Shown piece by piece: positions 9,950 to 21,283 of a stretch of DNA of 64,000 nucleotides. The stretch comes from Linnemannia elongata. Lineage: Eukaryota > Mortierellomycota > Mortierellomycetes > Mortierellales > Mortierellaceae. Numbering within the stretch: position 1 is the first letter of the stretch; every line of letters begins with the position of its first letter. Under the pieces are notes generated by a model. That model saw only the letters and a program-made list of their open reading frames with translations. It did no database searches and was not told the DNA's origin. The translations under genes and the position numbers were made by a program. The DNA lies in contig JAXBDG010000014.1 of NCBI GenBank assembly GCA_036320915.1, positions 1,302,001 to 1,366,000 of the forward strand, in the 5' to 3' direction.

Positions 9950-12900
9950 ATGCATCCTCCTGAGACGCCATCCATTGGACTACCCGAATCTACCGCGCGC
10001 CATGGATCTCGTGAAGGGTCGACCCCAAGGAACAGAGGTAGAGGCAAGGGCAGAGGCAGAGGGGGCAAAGGACGCGGAGGAGGTGGAGAAGAGGGAGTTG
10101 AGGCACGAAGAGCAACCCCAATTGGCGCAGACGGAGATGCTACACCCGAAGTTGCAGTTGAAGGAGAGGCTACGATGACAGGTACACCAACCGCAACTAG
10201 TATGCTGTGTTTGCTTTGCGATTGCTTCTTACCCCTGGTTGGTCTCCGATACTCCACACTAATGTCTCCACCCAAATTTAAATTGCCATTTTATACAGCT
10301 AGAGCCATTGAGAGTGCCGCAATCAATGAGAACCACGACAGCAACAATACCAACCCGGACCTCAGCAACACGGCCTTGAGCGCGAATAACATGCTTGGAG
10401 TCTCGCACTTAGGCCCTGCCATGGTTGAAGCGTTTTACGAAGACGGGTCTGTTTTCGGATACCAAGAGCTTGAGCAGGCCCCAGCTCCGCCTCCTGTAGA
10501 GGAAAACAGTAACGACTTTCATGGACCACTGGAATCATTCTACAGAGCGTATTTTGCTCAACATCCTTGCGACGCATACGAAAGCGATGTCAGCAGCACC
10601 TATGATGACGACGGCGAGGATGCGGACGAGGACACTGTTGAAATCATAATGGAACCAATGCATGTTTCCACCAACATCCCAGCAGGCGACCCTTCAAGTT
10701 CCAAAAGACGACGCCTGGATGATCGAACAGTCATTCTAGGGAGCACGCAACAGGATGTCGTTTCAGATGTCGTCGAAGGAGAAAAACAGGACGTCAAGAG
10801 CCACTTGATGTCTAAAATACCAATGCAGCGGAAAGAGCAGGAAACATCAGAGGATCGATACGCGAGGGTAGGCTTGGAAATGAATCGACAACTATGTCTC
10901 GCAGCCAGGCTGGAGAGCGCCAAGGCTATCGACCCAACTAGGACAGAGCTCACAGCCAGTGAGATGTACACGATCGAATTGATGCACAGCACACGACGCG
11001 CCGTGGCCGATGCCGGAAAAGCGCGCCGCCAACAGTTGGCACCGTCTACCAAGGTCTCATACGATTCATACGCAAGGCACTGGAGGGTACGCTAAATGGT
11101 GGCAATAACTCGCTTATGATCTGGAGCCCTTACTTGGAATGCGTTGGAATAGGCTAATATTTATCTTCATCTCTTATATTGTGGGCCTCTAGAGATGGTG
11201 CAAACGGAAGGGGTATCACGTTGGTAAGAAAGTTGACTTTCGAGTTTTTCACGACAAGTTCATCTATTACATGCAGGACGGTCTGGCGGAAAGGGGAGAT
11301 GACGGCGGTGGTGATCGGAGGAAGGCGGTTTTACCTTTTTTTGCGAAAGGCAAGAAAAGAAGAACTGATGGCACCTATTCCATGACTGTGCCCGCTCTAC
11401 AAACTGTGAAGGCGTATGTGTGCAGTATTGTCGATCTTTACAGAACCCAACAACTTATCGGAATGAAGGACATGTTGCAACAACCACATCCACGGAGCAC
11501 AGTATATCGGACCATGATAGCGAAATACCAAGAGAGAATAGCTGGTAACGGAGAATATCCAATTAGTATTGATGTATCACAATTATTTGTTTTGCAATTG
11601 ATAAAGACACTTACTCTGCTTTGGTCTCTGTTCTCAATATAGGTGACCCACTTGCGGAGGCAAAGAAATATGCAACCATCGGTCATGCGGACGGAAGGGA
11701 GCTCCAGAACATACAAGATTTGATGAGAGCAGCCTGGAAAAATCGATATAATCTTTCAGGCATACCCACCAAGAACCAGCCCCAAAAAATTACCAGCGTT
11801 CGCCTGAGGCTTTTGGCGTCGTGGGGGCATTTTATGATGATGCGGGGCGAGAACCTCCGATATGCCAAGTTGCCTCACGTCAATCTTCACTCTTTTGCGA
11901 ATCTGTCTGGCGGGGAAACTCCATCGCGCACCCTTGCCATCGTCCTGATTATGACTCAAGGGAAAACGATGCGATACGGAGGATGTACCTATGGTGTTGC
12001 GGTTCGGAATGTTAACACGGAGATTTGCCCCATTGGAGCTCTCGCTCTCTATCTTTTTTGTCTATGGGATGTAAGTCAGATGTTTTGTTGTTGTTTGCGT
12101 CATGCCAATGTAGTAATTCATCATGTAAGTATTTTACTCATTCTTCCTTTTCTTGATTTACCTTCCTTCATGTTCCCTTATGTAGCTGACAAACGATCCG
12201 CCAAACTTCGACGAGTCCGAATGGGAGGAGCATTATCTAGCGCATGGTAATGGCAGGGATAAACAGATGTCGGCTCATGCGCGTGTGGACGGTATGTCTC
12301 GACTTTTTGAGCAGACTGGAATAGTCACGGATCAACCCACACATTTTTATCGCCACTCTGGAGCCAACCACGCACTCGATTCTGGTGCGTCTATTTCCGC
12401 TATCCAGCAGCATGGAGGGTGGTGTAGAGATCAAAGTCGCCTCACCACTCACTATTTGCATCCTCTTCCAAAGGGTGTCGCATATTGTATGGCTGGTTCT
12501 ACCCATCATGGCCAGCCTCCATGGATCAAGCGAGAGGTCCTTCTACCTCCAGTCGAACTTCAACGAATGGTTTTTCCTTTTGTCGAGCGTTACTACGGTG
12601 GACATCCTGACTGGCTCCAATGGACGCTGAACATCATGACGAATAAGCCCGATAACCACGACAGGCCTCTTACCAACAGGATGCCCCTCCCAGCCCAGTC
12701 TAACAAGTCTGAGGTGCTGCGACTCAAGTTCCTACTCCTACTTGTGCACCTGAGGAAAATATTTTTGCAGGATGCAGTGGTTCTCCAACAGTTCCGCCCC
12801 GACGAACAATCCGATTACAGCCGCCACCATCTCTTTGCACATCCTCTTTTCAAGTCTGTTGCTTTCCAAATGTTTAGCAGAGACCTCTCTACAGCGATGG

Positions 12901-14045
12901 ACGATGCCGCGCCCCCTCGATCCGATAGCTTGCGCCTCAACGCCCCCGCCTTGGAGCATGAGATTCGAAATCTGGACACCAAGATTACGGAAGGACTAAA
13001 GCATCTCAAACGACATTTCGACTGCACCATCGACAGTCTTACGACAAAATTCCAGAGCTGGTTGAAACTCAACGAGACCATGGTTACGACCGCATTTTCC
13101 AACATATCAACCCGGCAAACGGATACTTTCATATCAGCCCTTGGGAGGTCTAGTCAGATACAAAACTTGGCCTTGGTGATGACACTTCAGGAGTCTGCAG
13201 ATGTCCTTCAAAGGAATTTACGGAAGGCAGAGGAGATATTAGGATCATCGGCCACAGTCCACGGGGCATCATTATCGCCATCCACAAGCCATTCCGTCAC
13301 TGTCCAACAAACTCACCCTCAGAATGTGCAACGTCTTCAACAAAAGCAACTAGTGAGCCCGAGTAGGGTTGGGGTGAAGGAAAGCTGCGTGGACCTGGCA
13401 GATGATTCGGAGGTGGAGCATGCTGACGCGGAAGAGTTCGAGAGCGAGCTGGTCATGATCGAGGATGATATGGACCTGAATCAAACAGAACAGGGTACAA
13501 GCTCAGGGCCATCAATAGTGCTGGAGCCAGCACAGCAGACGCCTGAGACCATCCCGAATTTGGAGGAGAGATTGGACGAGCTTGCCTATGAGCTGGCCTA
13601 CGATCGCAATTTGACGCATCCTGTCGATATGGACTTCAAGTATGAAATGATCTCGAGGGGTCATTCACTCCAGGACCATTGGGACGAATGGTTCTATGGA
13701 ATCAAGGACAACAACAATGGCAGGCACCCTTCAATTTGGAGATTAAACGGCCCCAACAGACGCTTCACCCTTTCCAACAGCCATATTGCCGAGTCCCATT
13801 GGCGATACGCGGATCCAGCAAAGTCAAACAACCACTACAACAGCTTATGGAGCTGGAAAAAAGGCATCGTGTGTGGAGTGTTGACTCGAATGCTGACTCT
13901 TACCGGAGACTTGCGAGACAGGGAGAGCGAGGCTATCAGGCTGGTGGAGTGGGATATCAAGAACAGCAATGAGTCTCTACACAAATTTTCAAAGAAGCAC
14001 ACTCGGAGAGCAAAAAAACCAACAACCCCAATAAATGATGAATAG
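9950..14045 (+). CDS. Crypton tyrosine recombinase with GCR1_C-like domain (copy 2)
   Basis: Same gene as at 5226. Exons are 9950-11086, 11193-11544, 11643-12070 and 12186-14045, with the optional in-frame intron at 10182-10298. The protein is indistinguishable from copy 1 and keeps the catalytic Arg, His-x-x-Arg, His and Tyr. Because copy 1's right end is fused to copy 2's left end, transcripts of copy 2 start next to the subterminal repeats of copy 1, a different promoter context from copy 1, which starts next to host DNA. Both should encode an active enzyme if expressed. Confidence 0.86.
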
Positions 14046-14286
14046 TTCCTCTATCAACTCACCTTCTTTTTTTCTTCATGTTGCCATACTGCTCAGTCAT
14101 TTTATGAAAGGACTTGCAATAAAAGATGGTGCTGTAGAAAAACAGATCTGTAGAAAAACATATGGCTTGAATGCAGGCGCGAGAATATGCAAACCAGTAT
14201 TCTATTTTGTGTCGAGCTCTCTATACCCTCTGCCTCGCGTCTGGAGAACCATAGTTACTTGTTGACCTTAGTCTATAGTCTTGAAG

Positions 14287-14325
14287 CAATAGTCTCTTGA
14301 CTTGGACCAATAGTCTCTCGACTTG
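14287..14325 (+). repeat. subterminal direct repeats in Crypton copy 2
   Basis: Second occurrence of the paired 18-bp units, in the 3' noncoding arm of copy 2, with the same one-base difference between units. Confidence 0.7.
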
Positions 14326-14353
14326 TGCTTTTGAATCACGTGATCGCCAAGAG

Positions 14354-14383
14354 GAATTTTTCAAAAAATTTCTGAAAAAGTTC
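14354..14383. repeat. imperfect inverted repeat near the right end of Crypton copy 2
   Basis: Same palindrome as at 9630. Here it lies next to host DNA rather than another copy, so this would be the true right recombination end of the pair. Confidence 0.55.
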
Positions 14384-14400
14384 ATGGGGTTCATATAGTG

Positions 14401-14847
14401 CAAGATGGCCCATTTCCACCTTTTCTTGTTTGCATATCGCATTCACTCACTCACTCCCTCACTTGGACACAAGGCACAGGAACAAACAACAACAACCATA
14501 CCCACGCACGCTCGTGTGGAGGGGGCAATTGGGAGAGAAAAAAAAAAAGGGAGACGCTGCCGACTGAAACCCCGAAGGTACAACATGGCCTAGAATCACT
14601 TGGTTTTCCCCACCACCCTTCTCTACTCTCTCGCTGCTCGCGAACGAGAGCACCATGGACTTCGATACGTTAGCATGATTGGATAAAGTTGCCCCTTGAG
14701 TGGACACCCCACATGTTCAAGGAACGTCACTTGCACCCTTGAGACCATGTCCGCACATAAATAAAAAGTGGATCCCTTTCTTTTTTGTTTTCCTTCTCAT
14801 CACTCGACAAACACGCACGTCCTTACACCCTCATCCGTCAACACACA
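14401..14847 (+). promoter_or_regulatory. right half of the divergent F-box promoter
   Basis: Unique sequence from the Crypton right border to the next start codon. Contains an A9 run near 14540 and CA/CT-rich leader sequence just before the ATG (ACACACAATG). No gene is seen. Confidence 0.5.
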
Positions 14848-16524
14848 ATGACTACAACAAAAACAACAACAACAACTCCATCAACCTCTACAAAGGCATA
14901 CAAAAACCCATTACTCCTGCCAGAGGTGCTCGACAGAGTCGCACACTTTGTCTACAGCTGCGACGAAGACTACTGGGACTACCATCCCGAAGTTTTTCTC
15001 CCCTGTCTTCTCGTCTGCCGGTTCTGGCACGACTGCTTCCTCCCTCACCTCTATAGCACGTTCATCTCAGGACAAACTGACGACGGATCACCCTATCACC
15101 CTCACACGCACCACCTTAGGACCTTTGTCATGTTTAGACCCGTCCCCGACAAGGAATTGCCCTACAAAGTCGAGGATGCGTCTAGAACAACACCTCCAGG
15201 TCAATTGACCACCCTCAGGGTCCACCAGAACGCAGAAGCCATGCTCGACCTCCTGTCGGCCAATGCTGGATCCAGCCTCCGCGTCCTAACATGGACAGCG
15301 TCCAAATTCTTGGTCGAGATGCCCCCTGCGATGATCAAGTCAATGACGATGCTGTCGGGTCTGGTGTCGTTGGAACTGGACAGCTGGAAGATTGATCGCG
15401 CTGATCTTCTCGCCATCCTGGCTGCTTGTAGTTCGACCCTGGAGATGCTTTCGTTGCGTCTGATCTCTGGCTACGGGGAATCTCCCTTCCTTCCACTTGG
15501 ATCGTCATTTGATTTGACTCCCGCCTCTGCTGTCACACCAACACGAGACCTGTCGATGTCAATGTCGTCTTTGTCGATTTTACCTTCACAGCCACCAAGG
15601 ATGAAACGGCTGTCAGAGTTACGACTGGTCCTCGATTGGCATCAGAGTCCCGCCGCAGTCCACCTTGTCCAGCTCTGCCCTGCCTTGAAATCGCTGTACC
15701 TGAATGTCGATGTCGAGACATCCGATTGGTCGGCTCTGATATCCAATCTGCGGACTTTTTGCCCTCGGCTGGAATCGATCGAATACGAAGTCGGATACTC
15801 GATGGAATACGAAACGGGCTGCTACATCGAGTCATCCCTCTATGCCTCTTTACTCCGGGATAGTACCGTCGAGGGTGAGAGCCAATTGAGGAGAGTCGTC
15901 TTGGGTGTCAAGTTGGATGAGCTTATCACTGAGGCCCTGTTGAAGCACTCAGAGACGTTGGAAGAAATGAATCTGGAGGTGAAGGATTTTGGTCCTGAGG
16001 AGGTGAGGATGGTGGGTCGGTTGCTTGCGGGGTGTCAAAGGCTAAAGGAAGTTGATATTGAGGATGTGGGGAAGAGGTGTGAGGCCAAGGATCTGGAGGA
16101 GTTGACGAGAGAGGTGTGGATGTGTAGGGATCTGACGAGTTTGACGATCAGCGGATACTCTCCAGGCGAAGTCAAGGAGGAGTCATTGACGGCAAAGGGG
16201 AGAAAGGAAAACAAGTTTCGAGAGGCAAAGGTGACGAGGGAGCAGGGTGAGATAGAAGACATGTTGAAGGTGTTTTCAGAGAGCGGACAGGGATGGTATG
16301 TGAGGCCTTCGTTACGTGAGAAGGAAGTAGAGGAGGCAGTTGAGGATATGGATATGAAGCGACGGTTGATGATACATATGATGGAGAGTGGGTTGGAGCA
16401 GGTTGAGAGGGTGCAGTTTAACGAGAGTAAGTTTTATTCAGACGAGAAGTATTTCACTGACGATGAGGAGGAGGAGGACGAGGAGGAGGAGGAGGAGGAA
16501 GAGGAAGGGGAGGAGGATGAATGA
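14848..16524 (+). CDS. F-box/LRR-like protein with acidic tail
   Basis: Single-exon frame, 558 aa from the ATG at 14848. An in-frame upstream start is possible but its extra residues look like leader. Residues about 22-72 form an F-box-like region (LLPEVLDRVAHFVY, then PCLLVCRFWHDCFLPHLY). It is followed by leucine-rich segments such as LVSLELDSW, LEMLSLRLIS and LKSLYLNVDV, so a substrate-recruiting SCF subunit is likely. The C-terminus is almost entirely Glu/Asp, encoded by a GAG-rich repeat near 16465-16515. Divergent partner of the F-box gene at 2315-4633; their sequences are not close enough by eye to call a recent duplication. Confidence 0.78.
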   Translation: MTTTKTTTTTPSTSTKAYKNPLLLPEVLDRVAHFVYSCDEDYWDYHPEVFLPCLLVCRFWHDCFLPHLYSTFISGQTDDGSPYHPHTHHLRTFVMFRPVPDKELPYKVEDASRTTPPGQLTTLRVHQNAEAMLDLLSANAGSSLRVLTWTASKFLVEMPPAMIKSMTMLSGLVSLELDSWKIDRADLLAILAACSSTLEMLSLRLISGYGESPFLPLGSSFDLTPASAVTPTRDLSMSMSSLSILPSQPPRMKRLSELRLVLDWHQSPAAVHLVQLCPALKSLYLNVDVETSDWSALISNLRTFCPRLESIEYEVGYSMEYETGCYIESSLYASLLRDSTVEGESQLRRVVLGVKLDELITEALLKHSETLEEMNLEVKDFGPEEVRMVGRLLAGCQRLKEVDIEDVGKRCEAKDLEELTREVWMCRDLTSLTISGYSPGEVKEESLTAKGRKENKFREAKVTREQGEIEDMLKVFSESGQGWYVRPSLREKEVEEAVEDMDMKRRLMIHMMESGLEQVERVQFNESKFYSDEKYFTDDEEEEDEEEEEEEEEGEEDE

Positions 16525-16684
16525 AGGTGAGCGGAAGCGGAAGTAATAAAAGAACCAAGAAATAAAATGATGATGTTTGATGAATGTTTGATCAACGACC
16601 AATGGAATACAAGAGTGTTAAAGAGAAGGGGGAGTGCGGCAGTCACAATAGGCTGTTCTGAGTGGCCAATTGCTTTTCATTCAA

Positions 16685-16725
<41 letters not shown>

Positions 16726-17684
16726 AAAGGAAAGGGCGGAAGAAGAAGAAGAGACAAGATACACAGGCACCACATCCATGCGGGAAACATGGAAACATGG
16801 AAACATGGGGACAGATATTTGATACACACGCAGTGGAGGCGTACAGCAAGTACGGTAGACTTGTACAGTATTACATACTTGTTGTTGCTCCGCTGCATTC
16901 GTACACTCAATCAATCGTACACCAGCAGCCTTGCTTCGTTGTCCCTTCCTTCTTCTTCTTCACTTTCTTGTTTGCCAGTCCCCTTACCCCCCTCCCCTAC
17001 TCTCCAAGTCCCACACCAGTCGGCCCGACTCTTCTTCTTTCCTTTCTTCCCTTCCTTCCCTTCTTTCCCTTCCCTTCCCAACCCTGCTCTCTCTCTCACC
17101 ACACTCTCTCCCTTCTCATTCCCTTGTCCTTTTGTCCTTTTGTCCTTTGCTTGCCACTACTCCCGCACCCCTTCCTTCCTTCTTCTCACTCCAGTGTTGT
17201 TGTTCACTCTTCCTCGTCCTCTTCTTCCTCTTTTTATATCCCTTCCTCCCACTTTCTCCCTTCCTTCACTCATCGACCTTTTTTTTCCTTCTTTTCTTCT
17301 CACTCATACCCACCCACCACCCTCGGCCAACACTGCATCCATCCTTCCTCTTCTTCCTCTTCCTCATCCCCTGCAACCACTACTCTACTCTCCACTCTTC
17401 CACTCTTCCCCTCTTCCACTCCTTCACTCCCATACCAACAACAACGGCAGCCTTTCTTATTACCATTCTTCTTCTATCCCTTCTTATCCTTGCGTTGTTC
17501 TATCCTTTTCCCACTTCTCCGTCAATACTACAACACCACCCTTCACTTACTCACTCACTCTTGGGCGGACTCTCGCCTCCTCGCGTGGACTCACTCACTC
17601 ATATACCTCAACCCGCACTTCATTCTTCACACCCTCACTCTCACTCACCCTCACCTCAATCCCACCCTCTCGCCAAGATTCCAC
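16525..17684. promoter_or_regulatory. intergenic: poly-A tract and 0.8-kb CT-rich leader of the PHD gene
   Basis: After the F-box stop come an A-run and short CA-type repeats. From about 16930 to 17680 the plus strand is strongly pyrimidine-rich, typical of fungal promoters and 5' UTRs. Long open frames here arise from lack of purine-rich stop codons and show no domain. No gene is called. Confidence 0.55.
16687..16723. repeat. 37-nt poly-A tract
   Basis: Uninterrupted run of 37 adenines downstream of the F-box gene. No element body or target duplication is attached, so I do not call a retroposed copy. Confidence 0.9.
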
Positions 17685-20600
17685 ATGGGTAAGCTACTCT
17701 CGCACTCTTACGCACGTACTCTTTCTTTTCTTTGTTTCGTTTGTCGTTGCAACCCTAGCGATGAAGTTGATCACCACCAGAAAGCTAATAGCCGCCGTCC
17801 ACTTCCTTTTACCCTTTCCTGCCTCGTCTTTTTGGTCTGATCGCGTCACTGTCTTTAGCCCGTGGCATTCCTTGTAAGTAGTCGAAGCCATACTGGAACA
17901 CCCAGATACTCAAGCTTTGGCAAAGACAAGGAGTTTGATGAGAGTTGTCTCCGGATCGTCCCTTTCCTCCTCGCACTACTCCATCCCTTCACTCATTCAT
18001 CTCACTGACTGACTTATTTCTTTCTCTGTTTTCTTTGTGTGATTCACCTCGAACAAACAATAGCTTCTCCGAAACGAAGCCAGCGCAATGGCCAGACCAA
18101 GAGCAAGAAGACACCGAACAAGGTTGACGACGATGGCGGCCAGACGCGCTGTGTCTGTGAACAAGAACGTAAGTCTTCTCTTTTTGTTGAAGCGTTTGTA
18201 TGTATATGTGCGCCCATGGTGTGTGGATAAAAAAGGTGATCTGGAAATACAGCCAAAGCTGGGAAGACAAATATGCTTTGAGGCAAATAACATACACGCA
18301 ATAATACCAGCAAACGGCGGCTCTTCTGTTCGCACACCTCTCTGTGTGTGAGAGAGATCACTTTTTTTGTTATTTGCCACACTGGCACCTTCACCCTCGC
18401 TCCTCCCACACTCGTTAGACATTCACTTTACTCACGACAGACGTCAACAATAAGGAACAGGAACGAAAAACAACCGCAACCCCGGAATAGACATATTAAC
18501 ATTTACCTCTTGTTCACCTCATTCAATGGAATGAAATGAATAGACCATATGGGAGTGATGATCCAGTGCGAGACCTGCAAGGTCTGGCAGCATTGTCCCT
18601 GCGTCGGCCTCGGAGACGGTCTGGTCACCCCAGACAAGTACTATTGTGACTCTTGCAGACCAGAGAACCATCCGTACCATGTCGTCGACGGAGTACTGTA
18701 AGTCGCCCTTTATCATGCTTGCTTTCTCTATGCCCACACTCCTTCGTTCTCCTCTCACCCCCCCTACTCCAAACCCTCTCTTCTACATACACATACACAT
18801 ACACATACACATTCACATACACATTCACATATACTTACACACAAGCACCACGTTTGCATGCTGCTCTGATGGTATGCTTGTTGTTACTAATTGAGCTCGC
18901 CCCTCAAGTCTCCCTCTCTTTCCTCGACGTTTTTTGCTCCTCTTTGTGTACCCCTGATCCCCTGCCCACACCTCTTATTTCCCTCCTCACTTTCGGTCTC
19001 TCGCGGACACAAACATACACAAACATACACACACACTCTCTCTCTCCTCCGTTCGGACCATGGTCCCTGTTGGAGCTTTTTCTTCTCTGAATGCCTTTTG
19101 TTTGTTTGCTGCTTGTCAATTGCTCTCCGCCATGGCTCTTTTTATTTACCTACAATTCTATCCTTTTTTGTACCCTGTGGACTCTTTCTTAGGATGACCA
19201 ATGCAGAGAACACTTCATCGGCTGTGGCTTCTCTGAAAGTGAAGTCACCCAAGACCAAGAGCTCCGCCAGAGAATCTAAGGTGTCGACAGATCGAGACAG
19301 CCAGCCAGATACCACAGCATCTGAAAGCGTCCACCATGGCAACGTCACACGAGCATCCAAGCGCAGGAAAAAAACCGACAGCACCCTTGACGACCTTGAT
19401 CAGCCCTCTCTGCTCACCATCAACAACAGCAACGGTGACACCAGTAAGAACCACACCGAAGATGAATCGGAAACCACCCCTGCCCCAGTGACAACAAAGT
19501 CCAATAAGAAATCTACAAGCTCATCCAAAGGTTCGGGCAGTGGCTACAAGCGCAAAAAGGGGGCATTGCCTGAATATGAATCACCGACTGCCTCAAGTTC
19601 CTCTGCCAACAGCACGATGATGACCCCTGTCCCAGCTCAACTGGAAGAGGCATTGCCTATCGCTGATCAAGATTCCGAGTCCGCATCCACCTCCGCTGCC
19701 CCTTCGACTCGACGGAATGCTCGTTCGGCCAGCAACAACAAGAAGAACAGCCGCTCAGCTCCAGGGGATGAGATCATTGAGGCCAGTCATATTGTCCCAG
19801 CTTCCAAGCGGCGACGTACTGCAGAGCCATCCACTCGATCCAAGGAAGACTCGGTATTAGAGTCGGATGATGAGGACAAGGTGTCCGACAAGGACATTTC
19901 CTCGACCGAAGCTGTTGTTGAAGCACCAGGTAAAGAAAGACGCAAAACCCTATCTGCCTGAGCAAATTATCTCTATGTTCTGAATAACGTGATTTTGACC
20001 TGATCCACACTGAAATCAATTCAAGCTAACACTCAAAAAAACGCCACCATTTTTTTTTTTGTTTGCTCTCTTGCTCTCGAAAATGATATGTAGCCACACG
20101 ATCTTCAAGGAAGGGACACAGCACACGAGCCAACAAGAAGGTTGATCCAGTAGAAGACGAACATGTTGAGTCATCGACACCTGCAGAAGAGAGCCCCAGC
20201 GCCTCAGAGGACACTACCAGGGCAGATAGCGTTGTCTCACATCCTGAGGTTGTGAAACGAGGTGGGGCCCTTCGAAAGGCACAGCAGAACCATGGACACC
20301 ACCACCACCACCACCACCACTCACGGCATGGTTCACCTGCAGGAACACCTCAGCCGTCACAAATCATTGTTATCCAACCGACCAAGGTCAAATACCCATC
20401 CGCCAAGATGACCATCGCAGACATGAACAAGCGTATCAAGCAGCTGCAGGACTATGTTAGCCATGCCCGTGCCGAGATGAACGAGATGAAGAAGAACCGA
20501 GAAGCTGCCGCTGCTGCTGCCATGGAGCGGGCAAACGCTTCTGCTGCCGCTGCTGCCACTGCTGCTGCTTGTGAGGATTCCACGATGGGCATGACTGACC

Positions 20601-20998
20601 ACGTGGGGACATCTACTTCCACCTCGGACTCTCAGCCAGCATGGCTGTCGACCCCGCCCCGATCGGTCCATGAGCCTTCCCGCAGCGAGTCATTGGATCC
20701 TGTGACACAAACGGGTACATCCGCTATAACGACGGCGATGTCTGCGGCTACGACATCTGAACAGAAGCAGGGAGGCCAGCCACCGATGACACCACCACCT
20801 CAGAACGAAGCAGGAAGCTGCAACACCAACATTAGCAATATGAACTGCGACACTATTGACGGATCTAAGGTCAAGGAGCTGGCGGTCACGTCGACTAGTC
20901 TGATTTCAGCACCTGTAAGCTGCCTTGAGCAGATTGACAAGCTGGCCTACGACTTGCTCCACTTTCAGCGCAAGTTCGGCAACAAGTCCGAAGTTTGA
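17685..20998 (+). CDS. PHD-finger transcriptional regulator, Cti6-like
   Basis: Probable chromatin reader, similar in layout to Cti6 of the Rpd3L histone deacetylase complex. Proposed exons: 17685-17688, 18064-18168, 18544-18697, 19193-19929 and 20094-20998, giving 634 aa in consistent phase. The first coding exon holds only ATG plus one base (ATGG|GTAAGC). The PHD finger is complete: Cys31, Cys33, Cys45, Cys48, His53, Cys56, Cys71 and Cys74 with Trp51 in CKVWQH, split by an intron. Downstream are Ser/Lys-rich disordered regions with basic patches (KRRKK, KRRR), a His8 tract, a coiled-coil segment (KRIKQLQDYVSHARAEMNEM) and Ala repeats. A 15-nt microexon ending at 17875 could fit between exons 1 and 2 in frame. 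The Cti6 link rests on the PHD sequence only. Confidence 0.78.
18785..18840 (+). repeat. ACATAC-type microsatellite in an intron
   Basis: About nine imperfect ACATAC/ACATTC units in the 495-nt third intron of the PHD gene. Confidence 0.8.
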
Positions 20999-21248
20999 AT
21001 ACTTTTCTTTTTCTTTTTCTCTTCCTATTCTCTTTACTTTCTTTTGCTCTTTGTTTCTTCAACTCTCATCTATTTGTATTTTTATGATCGCTATGTTCAG
21101 TGGACCTTTATTTGGTACCTGACCAATCCGACCAACCCTACCCTTCCTCACCTCACCTCACCCATCCGACCCATCTGTCCAGAATCATCTGTCTAGAACC
21201 ACATCATAGCCCGAATCTCCCCTCCCTTGGTTCTCTTTTTCAACTTGA

Positions 21249-21283
<35 letters not shown>

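Larger units (their letters stand above)
9675..14400 (+). mobile_element. Crypton DNA transposon, copy 2 of a tandem pair
   Basis: Head-to-tail duplicate of the element at 4951, offset by exactly 4,724 bp. It begins with the shared TG at 9675-9676 and ends with a TG at 14399-14400; unique sequence resumes at 14401 (CAAGATGG). The left flank of the pair ends in CAA and the right flank starts with CAA, so a simple pre-insertion site would read about CAA-TG-CAAGATGG. Identity with copy 1 implies a very recent event or an assembly artefact. Confidence 0.86.

Noticed and set aside
16687..16723. Poly-A tract as the tail of a SINE or processed pseudogene
   Set aside because: No upstream element body, Pol III promoter or flanking duplication is visible; similar A/T runs occur elsewhere alone.
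16797..17877. Long overlapping open frames in all plus-strand frames
   Set aside because: Pyrimidine-rich DNA lacks stop codons. Translations are Ser/Pro/Leu/Phe runs without domains; this is promoter and 5' UTR.
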